Assembly (NCBI RefSeq): GCF_003666245.1 | Contig: NZ_MJLZ01000012.1 | Coordinates: forward strand, 1 to 64,000 | Direction: 5' to 3' | DNA length: 64,000 bases | Source: Brenneria alni | GTDB lineage: Bacteria > Pseudomonadota > Gammaproteobacteria > Enterobacterales > Enterobacteriaceae | Shown here: in pieces, positions 50,389 to 60,396 of the stretch | Numbering within the stretch: position 1 is the first letter of the stretch | How the letters are laid out: the number at the start of each line of letters is the position of its first letter | Program-made: the position numbers and the translations under genes | Notes under the pieces: model-generated | What the model was told of the DNA's origin: nothing | What the model saw: only the letters and a program-made list of their open reading frames with translations | Database searches by the model: none

Positions 50389-52487
50389 GTCTCATCATAT
50401 CCTTGCTTAATCGCATAGCTCTCAGCGCGATGCAGCGCTCAGAGGTAGTGGGGGCCGTCATCGTCATGTCGATTGTGTTCATGATGATCATTCCGCTGCC
50501 GACAGGCCTGATTGACGTATTGATCGCTTTTAATATCTGCATCTCTTCGTTGCTGATTGTGCTGGCGATGTACCTACCCAAGCCGCTGGCATTTTCGACA
50601 TTCCCAGCGGTGCTGCTGCTGACCACCATGTTCCGGCTGGCGCTATCCATTTCCACCACTCGCCAGATTCTGTTGCAACAGGATGGCGGCCACATCGTTG
50701 AAGCGTTTGGCAATTATGTGGTGGGCGGTAATCTGGCGGTTGGGCTGGTAATCTTTTTGATTTTGACCGTGGTAAATTTTCTGGTAATCACCAAAGGCTC
50801 AGAGCGCGTAGCAGAGGTTGCAGCGCGTTTTACGCTGGATGCCATGCCCGGAAAACAGATGTCGATCGACAGCGACTTGCGCGCCGGGCTGATCGAAGCT
50901 CATCAGGCACGTCAGCGCCGTGACAATCTGGCGAAAGAAAGCCAACTGTTCGGCGCGATGGACGGGGCGATGAAATTCGTCAAGGGTGACGCGATTGCCG
51001 GCCTGGTCATTGTGTTTATCAACATGATTGGCGGGTTTGCCATCGGGGTGTTGCAGCACGATATGGCCGCCGCCGATGCCATGCATGTGTACTCGGTGCT
51101 GACCATCGGTGACGGGCTGATCGCCCAGATACCCGCTCTGCTGATTTCACTGACTGCCGGCATGATCATCACTCGTGTTTCTGCCGAAGGACAGCCAACG
51201 GATGCCAACATTGGCCGTGAAATCGCCGAACAACTGACCAGTCAGCCCAAAGCCTGGATTATTTCATCCATTGGTATGTTTGGTTTTGCGTTATTACCCG
51301 GTATGCCCTCCGTGGTTTTTATCGCGATCAGTCTGGCCTCATTGGGCAGCGGGGTATTTCAACTGTGGCGGGTCAAACAAGCAGGAATATTAAACAACTC
51401 CCAGTCGGAAGCCGACAACCTGCCCGCAGAGCTTAATGGGCATCAGGACTTGCGGCGATTCAATCCAACACGCGCCTACCTGTTGCTATTTCATCCAACC
51501 ATGCAGGGAAAACCCGCCACACTTTCACTGGTACAGAATATCCGCCGTTTGCGCAACCGGCTGGTTTACGAGTTTGGCACAACGCTGCCATCATTTGACA
51601 TTGAATTCAGCCCCCGTCTGAGCGAGGACGAATTCCAATTCTGCGTATACGAAATCCCCTACGTCAGCGCCACTTTTGCTACCGAACGGCTGGCCGTTCC
51701 CCTTTCGTCGGTAGAGTTGGCGGAACAGTCCAATCATATCGTGGGATCTGCGCTGCGGGATGAGGCTGACTGGCTATGGGTTTCCCCCCCTCACCCGCTC
51801 CTCGAACGGGAAGATTATCCTCACCGATCGGCGGAAGAGTTGATCCTGATGCGGATGGAAAATGCCATCCACCGTACCGGGTCGCAGTTTATCGGCCTTC
51901 AGGAAACCAAATCTATTCTGAGCTGGCTGGAAGGTGAACAGCCTGAGCTGGCGCAAGAACTGCAACGCATTATGCCGCTGTCCCGTTTTGCCAGCGTTCT
52001 TCAACGGCTGGCGTCGGAACGCGTGCCGCTGCGGGCGGTTCGTCCCATTGCCGAAGCGCTGATTGAGATTGGGCAGCATGAGCGGGATGTCCACGTACTG
52101 ACCGACTATGTCCGGTTGGCGCTGAAATCACAAATCTGCCACCAGTACAGTCAGGAAAACAGCCTGTATGTCTGGCTGCTAACGCCGGAAACGGAAGAGT
52201 TACTGCGCGACTCGTTGCGTCAGACCCAGAACGAAACTTTCTTTGCGCTGACCCAGGAGTATGCCGCCACATTGCTTGGACAGCTAAGACGCGCCTTTCC
52301 GTCCTCATCTCCCGCAAACGGACAGATACTGGTTGCACAGGATTTGCGCAGTCCTTTGCGCGCCTTACTGCAAGATGAATTCCATCACGTACCGGTATTG
52401 TCGTTCACCGAACTGGAATCGCATCTGTCGATCAACGTCGTCGGACGCTTTGATCTGTATGAAGAAAACACACCTTTTAGTGCATAG
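50385..52487 (+). CDS. hrcV: HrcV, export gate protein (SctV/FlhA family)
   Basis: A 700-residue protein. The first half has about eight membrane helices and the FHIPEP-family loop around AARFTLDAMPGKQMSIDSDLRAG. The second half, from about residue 350, is the cytoplasmic ring that docks chaperone-substrate complexes. It is the largest part of the export gate. Length and sequence are those of other Hrp1 HrcV proteins. Confidence 0.97.
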   Translation: MSLIISLLNRIALSAMQRSEVVGAVIVMSIVFMMIIPLPTGLIDVLIAFNICISSLLIVLAMYLPKPLAFSTFPAVLLLTTMFRLALSISTTRQILLQQDGGHIVEAFGNYVVGGNLAVGLVIFLILTVVNFLVITKGSERVAEVAARFTLDAMPGKQMSIDSDLRAGLIEAHQARQRRDNLAKESQLFGAMDGAMKFVKGDAIAGLVIVFINMIGGFAIGVLQHDMAAADAMHVYSVLTIGDGLIAQIPALLISLTAGMIITRVSAEGQPTDANIGREIAEQLTSQPKAWIISSIGMFGFALLPGMPSVVFIAISLASLGSGVFQLWRVKQAGILNNSQSEADNLPAELNGHQDLRRFNPTRAYLLLFHPTMQGKPATLSLVQNIRRLRNRLVYEFGTTLPSFDIEFSPRLSEDEFQFCVYEIPYVSATFATERLAVPLSSVELAEQSNHIVGSALRDEADWLWVSPPHPLLEREDYPHRSAEELILMRMENAIHRTGSQFIGLQETKSILSWLEGEQPELAQELQRIMPLSRFASVLQRLASERVPLRAVRPIAEALIEIGQHERDVHVLTDYVRLALKSQICHQYSQENSLYVWLLTPETEELLRDSLRQTQNETFFALTQEYAATLLGQLRRAFPSSSPANGQILVAQDLRSPLRALLQDEFHHVPVLSFTELESHLSINVVGRFDLYEENTPFSA

Positions 52488-52496
52488 GAAAGAAAC

Positions 52497-53447
52497 ATGT
52501 TTGAGCTGCGCGTACTGACAGGTTTACATCGGGGTGCGGCGCTACCGCTGAGTGGAACGGCATGGCGGATTGGCGCCGATGACAGTGCCGACCTCGTCCT
52601 CTACGATCCGGGTATTAAAGCACAGCATTGTCTGCTGGAAAAACAGGCTACGGGCTGGCTACTCAATGCGCTGGATGGCGAGTTGTGTGATGCAGAAGGA
52701 CATAACGTGGCGCAGATAACCGATCTGGCAGCCGGCATCCCTTTTGCCCTTAATCACATCTGGCTATGCGTGGTCGCCGCCGAGACACCCTGGGAAACAG
52801 AGGAAGAGATCCCATCACCTGTTGCCGAACCAGAAAACACCGCGACGGCATCATCGGAAAAGACGGATACCTCTCCGGCGCCAGCAACCGCCATCACGCC
52901 ACCTTTTGCTACCAACGTGGCAGTGTCTCTGCCGCTGTGGGCCAAAATCTGCTATCTGCTGCTTAGTCTGTTGTTAATGATGATGGTCGGCAGTTGGCTG
53001 CTGCAAGTGAGCGTCGCCATGCCCCCCGCCCCACCGCCTCAGGATACGCGCCGGATGATCAGCACCGTGGTGCAGCTGGAACGCACACTGCGCATCATGT
53101 TGCAGGATCGGGAGTTAACGGATGCGGTAAAACTGGCCTCAACCCATACGCGGGTTACGATGACCGGCCAGTTAGCGCCAGAAGAACAAAAAAAACTGGA
53201 ACGGATGCTGACTCAATTCCACCAACGTTATAACACCGCGTTGTCGGTGGATAACCGTACGCAGTTGAAGACTTCACAATTGCCGTTTCAGATTGTGCAA
53301 GTCACCAGTGGGCCGAAAGCGAATGTGGTCACCTCCGATGGCAGACGGCTGTTTATCGGTGATGAAGTGGAACAGCTTAGGCTGGTCAGCATTGACGAGC
53401 ACCAGATCGTGTTTCGTGGTCAACAGCAGATTAAGGTGAATTGGTAA
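52497..53447 (+). CDS. hrpQ: HrpQ, inner-membrane ring protein (SctD)
   Basis: A 316-residue protein. The N-terminal forkhead-associated-like domain (LRVLTGLHRGAALPLSG) is cytoplasmic; an acidic, P/T-rich linker follows, then one membrane helix (about 142-162, KICYLLLSLLLMMMVGSW) and a periplasmic ring-forming domain. This is the SctD/YscD layout, the partner of HrcJ. Its stop is directly followed by the hrcN start. Confidence 0.92.
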   Translation: MFELRVLTGLHRGAALPLSGTAWRIGADDSADLVLYDPGIKAQHCLLEKQATGWLLNALDGELCDAEGHNVAQITDLAAGIPFALNHIWLCVVAAETPWETEEEIPSPVAEPENTATASSEKTDTSPAPATAITPPFATNVAVSLPLWAKICYLLLSLLLMMMVGSWLLQVSVAMPPAPPPQDTRRMISTVVQLERTLRIMLQDRELTDAVKLASTHTRVTMTGQLAPEEQKKLERMLTQFHQRYNTALSVDNRTQLKTSQLPFQIVQVTSGPKANVVTSDGRRLFIGDEVEQLRLVSIDEHQIVFRGQQQIKVNW

Positions 53448-54818
53448 ATGCACACGCAAACAGCGACACAATTTCCACTGATAACTCACTGGTTTCAACA
53501 ACAGCGGCAAAGGTTATCCGATTACGCGCCGATCGATTTAAAAGGCCGCATCATCGGTATTAGCGGCATTTTACTGGAGTGCAGCTTGCCACAAGCGCGC
53601 ATTGGCGATCTCTGTCTGGTAGAGCGTAAAGACGGCAGCCAGGTAATGGCGGAAGTGGTAGGTTTCAGCCCACAAAACACTTTTCTGTCGGCACTGGGAG
53701 CGCTGGACGGCATTGCTCAGGGCGCTATCGTCACACCGCTTTACCTGCCCCATTGCATCCAGGTTTCCGATAAGCTGTTTGGCAGCGTGCTGGATGGCTT
53801 TGGCCGTGCGCTTGAAACCGGCGGTAACAGCGCGTTTGTCGAACCCGGCGCCAACTATACCCACGCCCAGCCGGTTTTGGGTGATGCCCCGCCGCCGACA
53901 ACGCGTCCACGCATCACCACGCCCCTGCCCACCGGCCTGCGGGCCATTGATGGTTTGCTGACGCTGGGGCAAGGTCAGCGGGTGGGGATTTTCGCCGGTG
54001 CCGGCTGCGGTAAAACCACGCTGCTGGCAGAGCTGGCCCGTAATACTCCGTGCGACGCAATTGTGTTTGGCCTGATTGGTGAACGCGGACGCGAATTGCG
54101 CGAATTTCTTGATCATGAACTGGATGATGACCTGCGCAGCCGCACCGTGCTGGTTTGCTCCACCTCCGATCGCAGCAGCATGGAGCGCGCCCGCGCCGCT
54201 TTTACCGCCACCGCCATTGCCGAAGCCTATCGCGCTGCGGGAAAACAGGTGCTGTTGATTATCGACTCGCTGACTCGCTTTGCCCGCGCCCAACGCGAAA
54301 TCGGCCTTGCCCTCGGTGAACCACAGGGCCGCGGCGGTCTGCCACCCTCGGTATATACCTTGCTGCCCCGGCTGGTGGAACGCGCCGGGCAGACACAGGA
54401 GGGCGCCATTACCGCCCTCTATTCGGTACTTATCGAGCAGGACTCAATGAACGATCCAGTCGCAGACGAAGTGCGCTCGCTGATTGACGGCCATATCGTC
54501 CTGACGCGTCGGCTGGCAGAGCAAGGCCACTATCCGGCAATCGATGTACTGGCCAGCCTCAGCCGAACCATGAGCAATGTGGTGGACGGTGAGCATAATC
54601 GTCATGCTGGTGCGGTGCGCCGCCTGATGGCCGCCTATAAACAGGTGGAAATGCTTATCCGGCTTGGTGAATACCAGTCGGGCCACGACCCGTTAACCGA
54701 CTCGGCGGTCAATTCGCATCCAGAGATTACCCAGTTCCTGCGTCAGTCCATGCGTGACCCGATGTCTTACGACGATATCCAACAACAGCTTGCCGGAGTC
54801 AGTCGCCATGCTCCATGA
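53448..54818 (+). CDS. hrcN: HrcN, type III secretion ATPase (SctN)
   Basis: A 456-residue F1-beta-like ATPase. Walker A is FAGAGCGKTTLL (about residue 180); Walker B lies in QVLLIIDSLTRFARAQRE; the catalytic glutamate is in GLIGERGRELREF. The C-terminal helical domain binds chaperones. It unfolds substrates and detaches chaperones at the gate, with HrpE and HrpO as stator and stalk. It overlaps hrpO by 11 bases. Confidence 0.97.
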   Translation: MHTQTATQFPLITHWFQQQRQRLSDYAPIDLKGRIIGISGILLECSLPQARIGDLCLVERKDGSQVMAEVVGFSPQNTFLSALGALDGIAQGAIVTPLYLPHCIQVSDKLFGSVLDGFGRALETGGNSAFVEPGANYTHAQPVLGDAPPPTTRPRITTPLPTGLRAIDGLLTLGQGQRVGIFAGAGCGKTTLLAELARNTPCDAIVFGLIGERGRELREFLDHELDDDLRSRTVLVCSTSDRSSMERARAAFTATAIAEAYRAAGKQVLLIIDSLTRFARAQREIGLALGEPQGRGGLPPSVYTLLPRLVERAGQTQEGAITALYSVLIEQDSMNDPVADEVRSLIDGHIVLTRRLAEQGHYPAIDVLASLSRTMSNVVDGEHNRHAGAVRRLMAAYKQVEMLIRLGEYQSGHDPLTDSAVNSHPEITQFLRQSMRDPMSYDDIQQQLAGVSRHAP

Positions 54819-55245
54819 CGATGCCGGCGCACAGGAATTGCAAGCCACGCTGAATGTGCTGATGCCGATACGCCGCCAGCGCCTGATCCGCAGCGAACGG
54901 CAGTTGAGAGAAGCGGAGCACGATCTGAGCGCAATCGACACGCAAATCCGCCAACATCAGGAGCAGTTACAGGTATTGCGTCAGGCATGTCAGCAACAGC
55001 GGGACGCCTTTGACACCCAGACCATGGGCCAACGCCAGACACTGGACGATCTCAAGATGCAACTGGAAGACGAACGCAAGGCGCTTTCGCACATCGAGCA
55101 GGAGATACAGCGCGGTCATGCCTATCAACAGCAGCATCACCTACAGCAGCAACAGATCGGACAAGCTCGCGAGACAGTACGCCAATGTCAAAAAGCCGTC
55201 GAAAAGCTGGAGTTTTTGTTGACGCTACATCAGGAGGACGTATGA
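54808..55245 (+). CDS. hrpO: HrpO, ATPase central stalk (SctO)
   Basis: The start at 54808 (MLHDDAGAQELQATLN) lies inside hrcN; 145 residues. Almost the whole protein is a Q/E/R-rich antiparallel coiled coil, as in FliJ/YscO, which inserts into the HrcN ring and contacts HrcV. The stop overlaps the hrpP start (ATGA). Confidence 0.92.
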   Translation: MLHDDAGAQELQATLNVLMPIRRQRLIRSERQLREAEHDLSAIDTQIRQHQEQLQVLRQACQQQRDAFDTQTMGQRQTLDDLKMQLEDERKALSHIEQEIQRGHAYQQQHHLQQQQIGQARETVRQCQKAVEKLEFLLTLHQEDV

Positions 55246-55781
55246 CGAATCCAACGATCCCGTTTCAGAAACCGGCTAACACCTCAGTGACGAAATCGGT
55301 TAACGCCTCAGTGACTGCACCTGCCTATTCAGGCAAAGGTCCACTTCGGGGAGAGAAGGATCAGCATAGTTTTTGGCTCCCGTTCAGCGACTTCAACAGT
55401 TTTGAACAGGCTATTCTTGCGGAAGAAACCGCGCCCGTGCTATCAGCCCCGCTCCACTTTGATCAGCCGTATCTTAGCGATACCGATGCCACGCCGGAAA
55501 AAGTGACATCGTCACAATGGTTGCACTTGCAGCACGAATTGGTTGAATCGGTGAACAACATTGGCTCCCCGCCTTATTCATTCAGCCTGCAACTGCCGCA
55601 GCTCGGCGATATTGATATCACGATGGCGGCACTGGCGCCGCAGGGTTGGGATATCTCGCTGCGTTTTAGCCGCGAAACCTATAAGTTGTTAAGGCCTCGC
55701 CGGGAATCGTGCCGCCGTTCGCTATCCGATGCCCTGGGCTGCCCGGTCAGACTCAGTTTTGCAAGCCGGGAGGTGTGCTGA
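55242..55781 (+). CDS. hrpP: HrpP, substrate-specificity switch protein (SctP)
   Basis: The start at 55242 (MTNPTIPFQKPANTS) gives 179 residues. The N-terminal half is disordered and contains a tandem TSVTKSVNASVT-like repeat. The C-terminal half has the compact SctP/FliK-like domain (FSLQLPQLGDIDITMAALAPQG). SctP proteins measure needle or pilus assembly and switch export specificity through HrcU. The family is poorly conserved, so naming relies partly on order. Confidence 0.88.
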   Translation: MTNPTIPFQKPANTSVTKSVNASVTAPAYSGKGPLRGEKDQHSFWLPFSDFNSFEQAILAEETAPVLSAPLHFDQPYLSDTDATPEKVTSSQWLHLQHELVESVNNIGSPPYSFSLQLPQLGDIDITMAALAPQGWDISLRFSRETYKLLRPRRESCRRSLSDALGCPVRLSFASREVC

Positions 55782-56860
55782 TGTATGCACAGCCGCTGGC
55801 GCTGACGCCCATGCGCACCGCAGAGGCCAACGTCCGCAATAGGCTGGCCGCTGGCCTGTATCTTCCGTTCAGCCGCCAGGATCAACCCGGTGAGATACAC
55901 GTCAGTCTGGCGGCAGACGGCGATAACGCCCCCTTAAGCTACTGGCGCTGTGATTGCGGCATTTTCGCGCTCTCCACGCCTTCCCCGGTCTTGGGTCTGT
56001 TGTCGGACTGCCCGCTGTTACCGGTGGCCGAAACGCCAGCAGAACAACAATGGTACTGGACACTGTACAACCAGTCTCTTGCTCCATCGGTCAGCGCGGT
56101 TTTAGGCCATATCCATCCGCAGCCGGATGCCGATACCGGGGAAGCCTTGCTTAAAGGCTGGGTGGCTGTGAGCTGGAACGGACTTCGCACACGCAGCCTG
56201 ATACAGGCATCAACAACCGTCTGGCTGGCCCTGCTTAGTCAGTCGGGCTGGCAAGCGACCTATCTGCCCTTGCCAGACTCACTGTCTTTTACTGTTCCCT
56301 TGATACTGGCCGACGCCGTTCTGACGCCAGAGGCGTTGCGCCCGCTGCACACCGGCGATCTCATTCTGCCGACTCACCCCTATTTTTCCCCTGACGGGTT
56401 GGGTTCGATCACCCTTCCGCCGTGGCGCATCCAGGGCACAGTGCAGTTGGAGGGATTGGCCCCTTACCATTTTGTCATCTCTGACATGGAGAATGTCCCA
56501 ATGAACGAATCGTTTGACGATATGCAGGAGTATGAGGTTAATTCAGAAGGTGACAATGTCACTAACAACAGCTTATCCGAATCGGTCAACCGACCGCACA
56601 CCGCCAGCCTGCCACCGCTGCCAGTAACGCTTAACATCCGCTGTGGGCAGATTACCTTCACCCTGCCGGAACTACAGCGCCTGACCAGCGGCGCCGTACT
56701 GACGTTACGTGACGTGGTGCCGGGGGAGGCCTGGCTTTGCCACGGAGATATTCCGTTGGCGCATGGTGAACTGATTGATGTGGAAGGCAAGCTGGGACTG
56801 CAAATTACCCGGATGCTCTCCTCCCCTGAGGCCCCGGCAGAACCGGAGTTCGGGGTATGA
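55781..56860 (+). CDS. hrcQ: HrcQ, C-ring/sorting platform protein (SctQ)
   Basis: The ATG at 55781 overlaps the hrpP stop by one base; 359 residues. Two C-terminal SpoA domains are present: one around residues 180-250 ([15 protein letters not shown]) and one around 290-355 ([23 protein letters not shown]). In Pseudomonas syringae the gene is split into hrcQA and hrcQB; here it is a single frame, as in Erwinia. An acidic, N/S-rich linker joins the two SpoA parts, with ATGs at about 56499 and 56520 that might permit internal initiation of a C-terminal product. Confidence 0.93.
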   Translation: MYAQPLALTPMRTAEANVRNRLAAGLYLPFSRQDQPGEIHVSLAADGDNAPLSYWRCDCGIFALSTPSPVLGLLSDCPLLPVAETPAEQQWYWTLYNQSLAPSVSAVLGHIHPQPDADTGEALLKGWVAVSWNGLRTRSLIQASTTVWLALLSQSGWQATYLPLPDSLSFTVPLILADAVLTPEALRPLHTGDLILPTHPYFSPDGLGSITLPPWRIQGTVQLEGLAPYHFVISDMENVPMNESFDDMQEYEVNSEGDNVTNNSLSESVNRPHTASLPPLPVTLNIRCGQITFTLPELQRLTSGAVLTLRDVVPGEAWLCHGDIPLAHGELIDVEGKLGLQITRMLSSPEAPAEPEFGV

Positions 56861-57510
56861 CGCACGGTTCCTTTGATCCGTTGATGTTCGCGCTCTTTCT
56901 GGGCGCACTGTCACTCATCCCACTGATGATGATTGTCTGCACCTGTTTTTTGAAAATCGCCATCGTATTGCTGATCACCCGCAACGCCATCGGCGTACAG
57001 CAAGTGCCGCCCAACATGGCGCTGTACGGTATTGCGCTGGCCGCCACTTTGTTCGTGATGGCGCCGGTGTTTCAGGACATTTCCACCCGCTTTCAGGAAA
57101 ACCCGCTGAACATGAACGACATTTCCGTATTACAGGAAAGCGTGACGCAAGGGCTGGCGCCGTTGCAAACTTTTATGTCCCGTAATACCGATCCCGATAT
57201 TCTTACCCACTTGCAAGAAAACAGCCTGCGCATGTGGCCGCCATCCCTGTCTGAAAAAGTGAATACCCAGAACCTGCTGCTGGTGATCCCGGCGTTTGTC
57301 CTGTCTGAGCTACAGGCCGGATTCAAAATCGGTTTTTTAATCTATATACCCTTTATCGTTATCGATCTGATTGTGTCCAACGTGCTGCTGGCGCTGGGAA
57401 TGCAGATGGTGGCCCCCATGACGCTCTCCCTGCCCCTTAAGCTGCTGCTGTTCGTATTGGTCAACGGCTGGACACGCCTGCTGGACGGACTTTTTTACAG
57501 TTATCTGTGA
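56857..57510 (+). CDS. hrcR: HrcR, export gate protein (SctR/FliP)
   Basis: A 217-residue membrane protein with about four helices. Family signatures: [23 protein letters not shown] and [27 protein letters not shown]. It forms the helical export-gate core with HrcS and HrcT. It overlaps hrcQ by four bases. Confidence 0.97.
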   Translation: MTHGSFDPLMFALFLGALSLIPLMMIVCTCFLKIAIVLLITRNAIGVQQVPPNMALYGIALAATLFVMAPVFQDISTRFQENPLNMNDISVLQESVTQGLAPLQTFMSRNTDPDILTHLQENSLRMWPPSLSEKVNTQNLLLVIPAFVLSELQAGFKIGFLIYIPFIVIDLIVSNVLLALGMQMVAPMTLSLPLKLLLFVLVNGWTRLLDGLFYSYL

Positions 57511-57517
57511 GGGATCT

Positions 57518-57778
57518 ATGGAAATCATCACGCTCTTCCGGCAGGCCATGATAATGGTGGTCCTGCTCTCGGCTCCCCCATTGCTGGTGGCGGTTATCGT
57601 CGGCGTACTGATCTCATTGTTGCAAGCGGTAATGCAACTACAGGATCAGACACTCCCTTTTGCCGTCAAGCTGGTTTCGGTTGGCGTGGCGCTGGCGCTC
57701 ACTGGCCGCTGGATTGGTGTCGAGCTGATTCAACTTGCCATCACCGCGTTCAATATGATCGAACATACCGGGGTCTGA
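57518..57778 (+). CDS. hrcS: HrcS, export gate protein (SctS/FliQ)
   Basis: An 86-residue protein with two membrane helices (VVLLSAPPLLVAVIVGVLIS and FAVKLVSVGVALALTG) joined by the conserved LLQAVMQLQDQTLPF loop. It is the small gate subunit, four copies per machine in relatives. GAGGG upstream, seven bases after hrcR. Confidence 0.97.
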   Translation: MEIITLFRQAMIMVVLLSAPPLLVAVIVGVLISLLQAVMQLQDQTLPFAVKLVSVGVALALTGRWIGVELIQLAITAFNMIEHTGV

Positions 57779-57787
57779 AACCGAGCC

Positions 57788-58597
57788 ATGATTTCCACCA
57801 CCCAACACGTCTATGACTTTATTATTGCCATCACCCTGGGCATCGCTCGCATTTACCCTAGTTTTATTCTGGTGCCGGTATTTTCTCTCAACGTACTGAA
57901 AGGTATGTTGCGCAATGCGGTGGTAATCTCGCTGACGCTACTGCCCGCACCGATTATTCAGCAGCAATTGCTACAGACGCCGCTCTCCTGGCCGATGCTG
58001 CCAGGGCTATTGTTTAAAGAGCTAATTGTAGGTTTGCTGATTGCCCTGATCCTGGCAATGCCTTTCTGGCTGTTTGAGTCGGTAGGCGCATTATTCGATA
58101 ACCAGCGCGGGGCGCTGATGGGTGGGCAACTCAATCCTGCGCTCGGCCCCGACAGTACCCCGCTCGGCCATTTGCTCAAGCAATTGATTATTTTGCTGCT
58201 GATTATTGGCATTGGGATTAACGCGCTCACTCAACTCCTATGGGACAGCTATCGCCTGTGGCCTGCCCTTGAGTGGCTGCCAGCCCCTACCGAACAGGGA
58301 TTTGAGGTTTACCTGAAGCTGCTCGCTGAAACATTTACACATATGGTGATCTATGCAGGCCCACTGGTCGCACTGTTGTTGCTGTTGGAATTCAGCATTT
58401 CATTACTCAGCCTCTACAGCCCGCAATTACAGATATTCGTGTTATCCATTCCCGCTAAATGTTTGGTTGGTCTGTCATTTTTCATCGTTTATCTGCCGGT
58501 GTTGCAATACCTGGGAGACGGCAGGCTCCAGGCATTGTCCGATTTAAAACACCTGTTCCCGTTGCTTTTTCCTGTATCGGCCGCGGGGTCGCCATGA
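57788..58597 (+). CDS. hrcT: HrcT, export gate protein (SctT/FliR)
   Basis: A 269-residue protein with about six to seven membrane helices and the family motifs RIYPSFILVPVFS, FDNQRGALMGGQLNPALGPDSTPLG and PAKCLVGLSFFIVYLP. It completes the gate with HrcR and HrcS. Its end overlaps the hrcU start by four bases. Confidence 0.97.
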   Translation: MISTTQHVYDFIIAITLGIARIYPSFILVPVFSLNVLKGMLRNAVVISLTLLPAPIIQQQLLQTPLSWPMLPGLLFKELIVGLLIALILAMPFWLFESVGALFDNQRGALMGGQLNPALGPDSTPLGHLLKQLIILLLIIGIGINALTQLLWDSYRLWPALEWLPAPTEQGFEVYLKLLAETFTHMVIYAGPLVALLLLLEFSISLLSLYSPQLQIFVLSIPAKCLVGLSFFIVYLPVLQYLGDGRLQALSDLKHLFPLLFPVSAAGSP

Positions 58598-59670
58598 GTG
58601 AAAAAACCGAAAAACCCACCGATAAAAAACTTCGGGATGCCCGTAAAAAAGGTGAAGTGGGGCAAAGCCAGGATGTTCCTAAGCTACTTATCTGTATAGG
58701 GTTGCTGGAATCTATTCTAGCACTGGCAGACAGTACCATGGGCAAGTTACAGACACTGATACAACTGCCCCTGATGCGGCTAAACCAACCGTTTGGGCAA
58801 GCCGCCAAAGAAGTGTTTCATGACGCCATGACGCTGGTACTGACCTTCTGCCTGCTGGCAGTCTGCATCGCGGTGTTACTCCGGGTTATCGGCGGCTGGG
58901 TACAGTATGGCCCGCTGTTTGCTCCAGAAGCATTAAAGATAGACTTCAACCGCCTTAATCCTATTAATCAATTCAAACAGATGTTTTCAATGCGCAAGCT
59001 TACGGAAATGCTAACCAACATTCTGAAAGCCGTCGTCATCGGTACGGTTTTTTATAAGGTTGTCGTTCCTGAGTTGGAATCGTTGGTGGAACTGGCTTAC
59101 GGTGATTTGCAAGGTTTCTGGCAAGGCGTAAAAGGACTACTGACGCATATTGCCCGCACGACCCTCGCCGCCCTGCTGGTACTCTCAGCGCTAGATTTCG
59201 GTTTGCAAAAATATTTTTTCCTTAAGCAACAACGTATGAGTCACCAGGATTTACGCAACGAACACAAAGATTCCGAAGGGGATCCACACATGAAAGGACA
59301 CCGCAAATCGGTAGCGCATGAATTACTTAACCAGCCAGCCGCCGCACCGCCCAAAAAACCCGTGGCTGAGGCCGATATGCTGCTGGTCAACCCTACCCAC
59401 TATGCTGTGGCGCTCTACTACCGGCCCGGCATAACGCCGCTGCCTAAAATTATCTGTAAAGGCGAAAACCAGCAAGCACAGGAGCTTATCGAACAGGCTA
59501 AACAAGCCGAGATCCCGGTTATCCGTTTTATCTGGCTGGCCCGAACCCTTTACCGAACACCCGTCGATCATTACATCCCGCGTGAAACCCTACAGGCCGT
59601 GGCGCAGGTATACCGTGTCTTGCGCAAACTAGAGGACGAACAGAAAAATGAAGTGATTGAGATGGAGTAA
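58594..59670 (+). CDS. hrcU: HrcU, autocleaving export switch (SctU/FlhB)
   Basis: The start at 58594 (MSEKTEKPTDKKLRD) is the family start; the frame to 58459 runs into hrcT. It has 358 residues. Four membrane helices lead to the cytoplasmic domain with the autocleavage motif NPTH (N266, in LLVNPTHYAVALYY). Cleavage there permits the switch from pilus parts to late substrates, with HrpP. It is the last hrc gene; no hrpK or effector gene follows. Confidence 0.97.
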   Translation: MSEKTEKPTDKKLRDARKKGEVGQSQDVPKLLICIGLLESILALADSTMGKLQTLIQLPLMRLNQPFGQAAKEVFHDAMTLVLTFCLLAVCIAVLLRVIGGWVQYGPLFAPEALKIDFNRLNPINQFKQMFSMRKLTEMLTNILKAVVIGTVFYKVVVPELESLVELAYGDLQGFWQGVKGLLTHIARTTLAALLVLSALDFGLQKYFFLKQQRMSHQDLRNEHKDSEGDPHMKGHRKSVAHELLNQPAAAPPKKPVAEADMLLVNPTHYAVALYYRPGITPLPKIICKGENQQAQELIEQAKQAEIPVIRFIWLARTLYRTPVDHYIPRETLQAVAQVYRVLRKLEDEQKNEVIEME

Positions 59671-59808
59671 CGGGGCTATATAAAAAGCTGCCGCTAGTTT
59701 CAGAATAATTAAGAAAAAAATTTTCATTCCAGGGGATGATTGTCACCGAAACAATTGGTAACATTAAGTTTCTTTTTATCAATTAGTTAGCAATCTAAGG
59801 ATCAAGGA

Positions 59809-60351
59809 ATGAAAAACTTATCTATCATCGCTTGTGTATTTTCCGGGCTGGCTTTTAGTTCATCTGTTTTTGCTGCAGGTGAGAGCACCCTTTCCATTGG
59901 TTATGCACAAAGCGACGTGAAATATGAAAGCGAAAGTCCAAAAGATGACCCAAGCGGATTTAACCTGAAATACCGTTATGAAATTAACGATAATTGGGGG
60001 GTGATTGGTTCTTTTACTTACACAGGAAGCGATAGCAACTATTCATCAGGAGACTCACGCTCTTCGCTCGATCTGAAATACTACTCCCTCGGAGTTGGGC
60101 CGACATATCGTTTTAACGATTACATCAGCGCATATGCCCTGCTGGGAATTGGCTACGGAAAGGCTGAGTTTGAATATGAAGACAGTTTAATCCGTGCATG
60201 GGCAGAAGAAGATAAAACCTATGTCACAGGTGGCGTTGGCTTGCAATTCAACGTGACGCCAAACTTCGCCATCGATGCCTCTTATGAATACACCGAATTA
60301 GACAACGTCGAAGTGGGGACATGGGCGGTAGGTGTCGGATACCGTTTCTAA
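59809..60351 (+). CDS. OmpX/Ail-type outer-membrane beta-barrel protein
   Basis: A 180-residue protein with a signal peptide ending at VFAAGEST. The mature part shows eight alternating amphipathic strands (TLSIGYAQSDV, FNLKYRYEINDNWGVIGSF, YYSLGVGPTYRFNDYISAYALLG) and ends in the barrel signal VGVGYRF. This is the Ail/Lom/OmpX family, which contains adhesion and serum-resistance factors. The canonical ompX has another genome location, so this may be an extra copy. It has AAGGATCAAGG upstream and its own terminator. It lies 138 bases after hrcU but has no hrp box. Confidence 0.9.
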   Translation: MKNLSIIACVFSGLAFSSSVFAAGESTLSIGYAQSDVKYESESPKDDPSGFNLKYRYEINDNWGVIGSFTYTGSDSNYSSGDSRSSLDLKYYSLGVGPTYRFNDYISAYALLGIGYGKAEFEYEDSLIRAWAEEDKTYVTGGVGLQFNVTPNFAIDASYEYTELDNVEVGTWAVGVGYRF

Positions 60352-60370
60352 CCTCACCATTGCCAAGCTC

Positions 60371-60396
60371 AAAGCCCAGCCCCAGCGCTGGGCTTT
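60371..60396 (+). terminator. Terminator of the OmpX-like gene
   Basis: A 10-bp stem AAAGCCCAGC / GCTGGGCTTT with a 6-nt loop, followed by CTTTGTTTT, 19 bases after the stop. Confidence 0.88.

Noticed and set aside
53571-54293. 240-codon minus-strand frame opposite hrcN
   Set aside because: Mirror frame of the hrcN ATPase core with G/A/Q/H bias; no sign of a separate gene.
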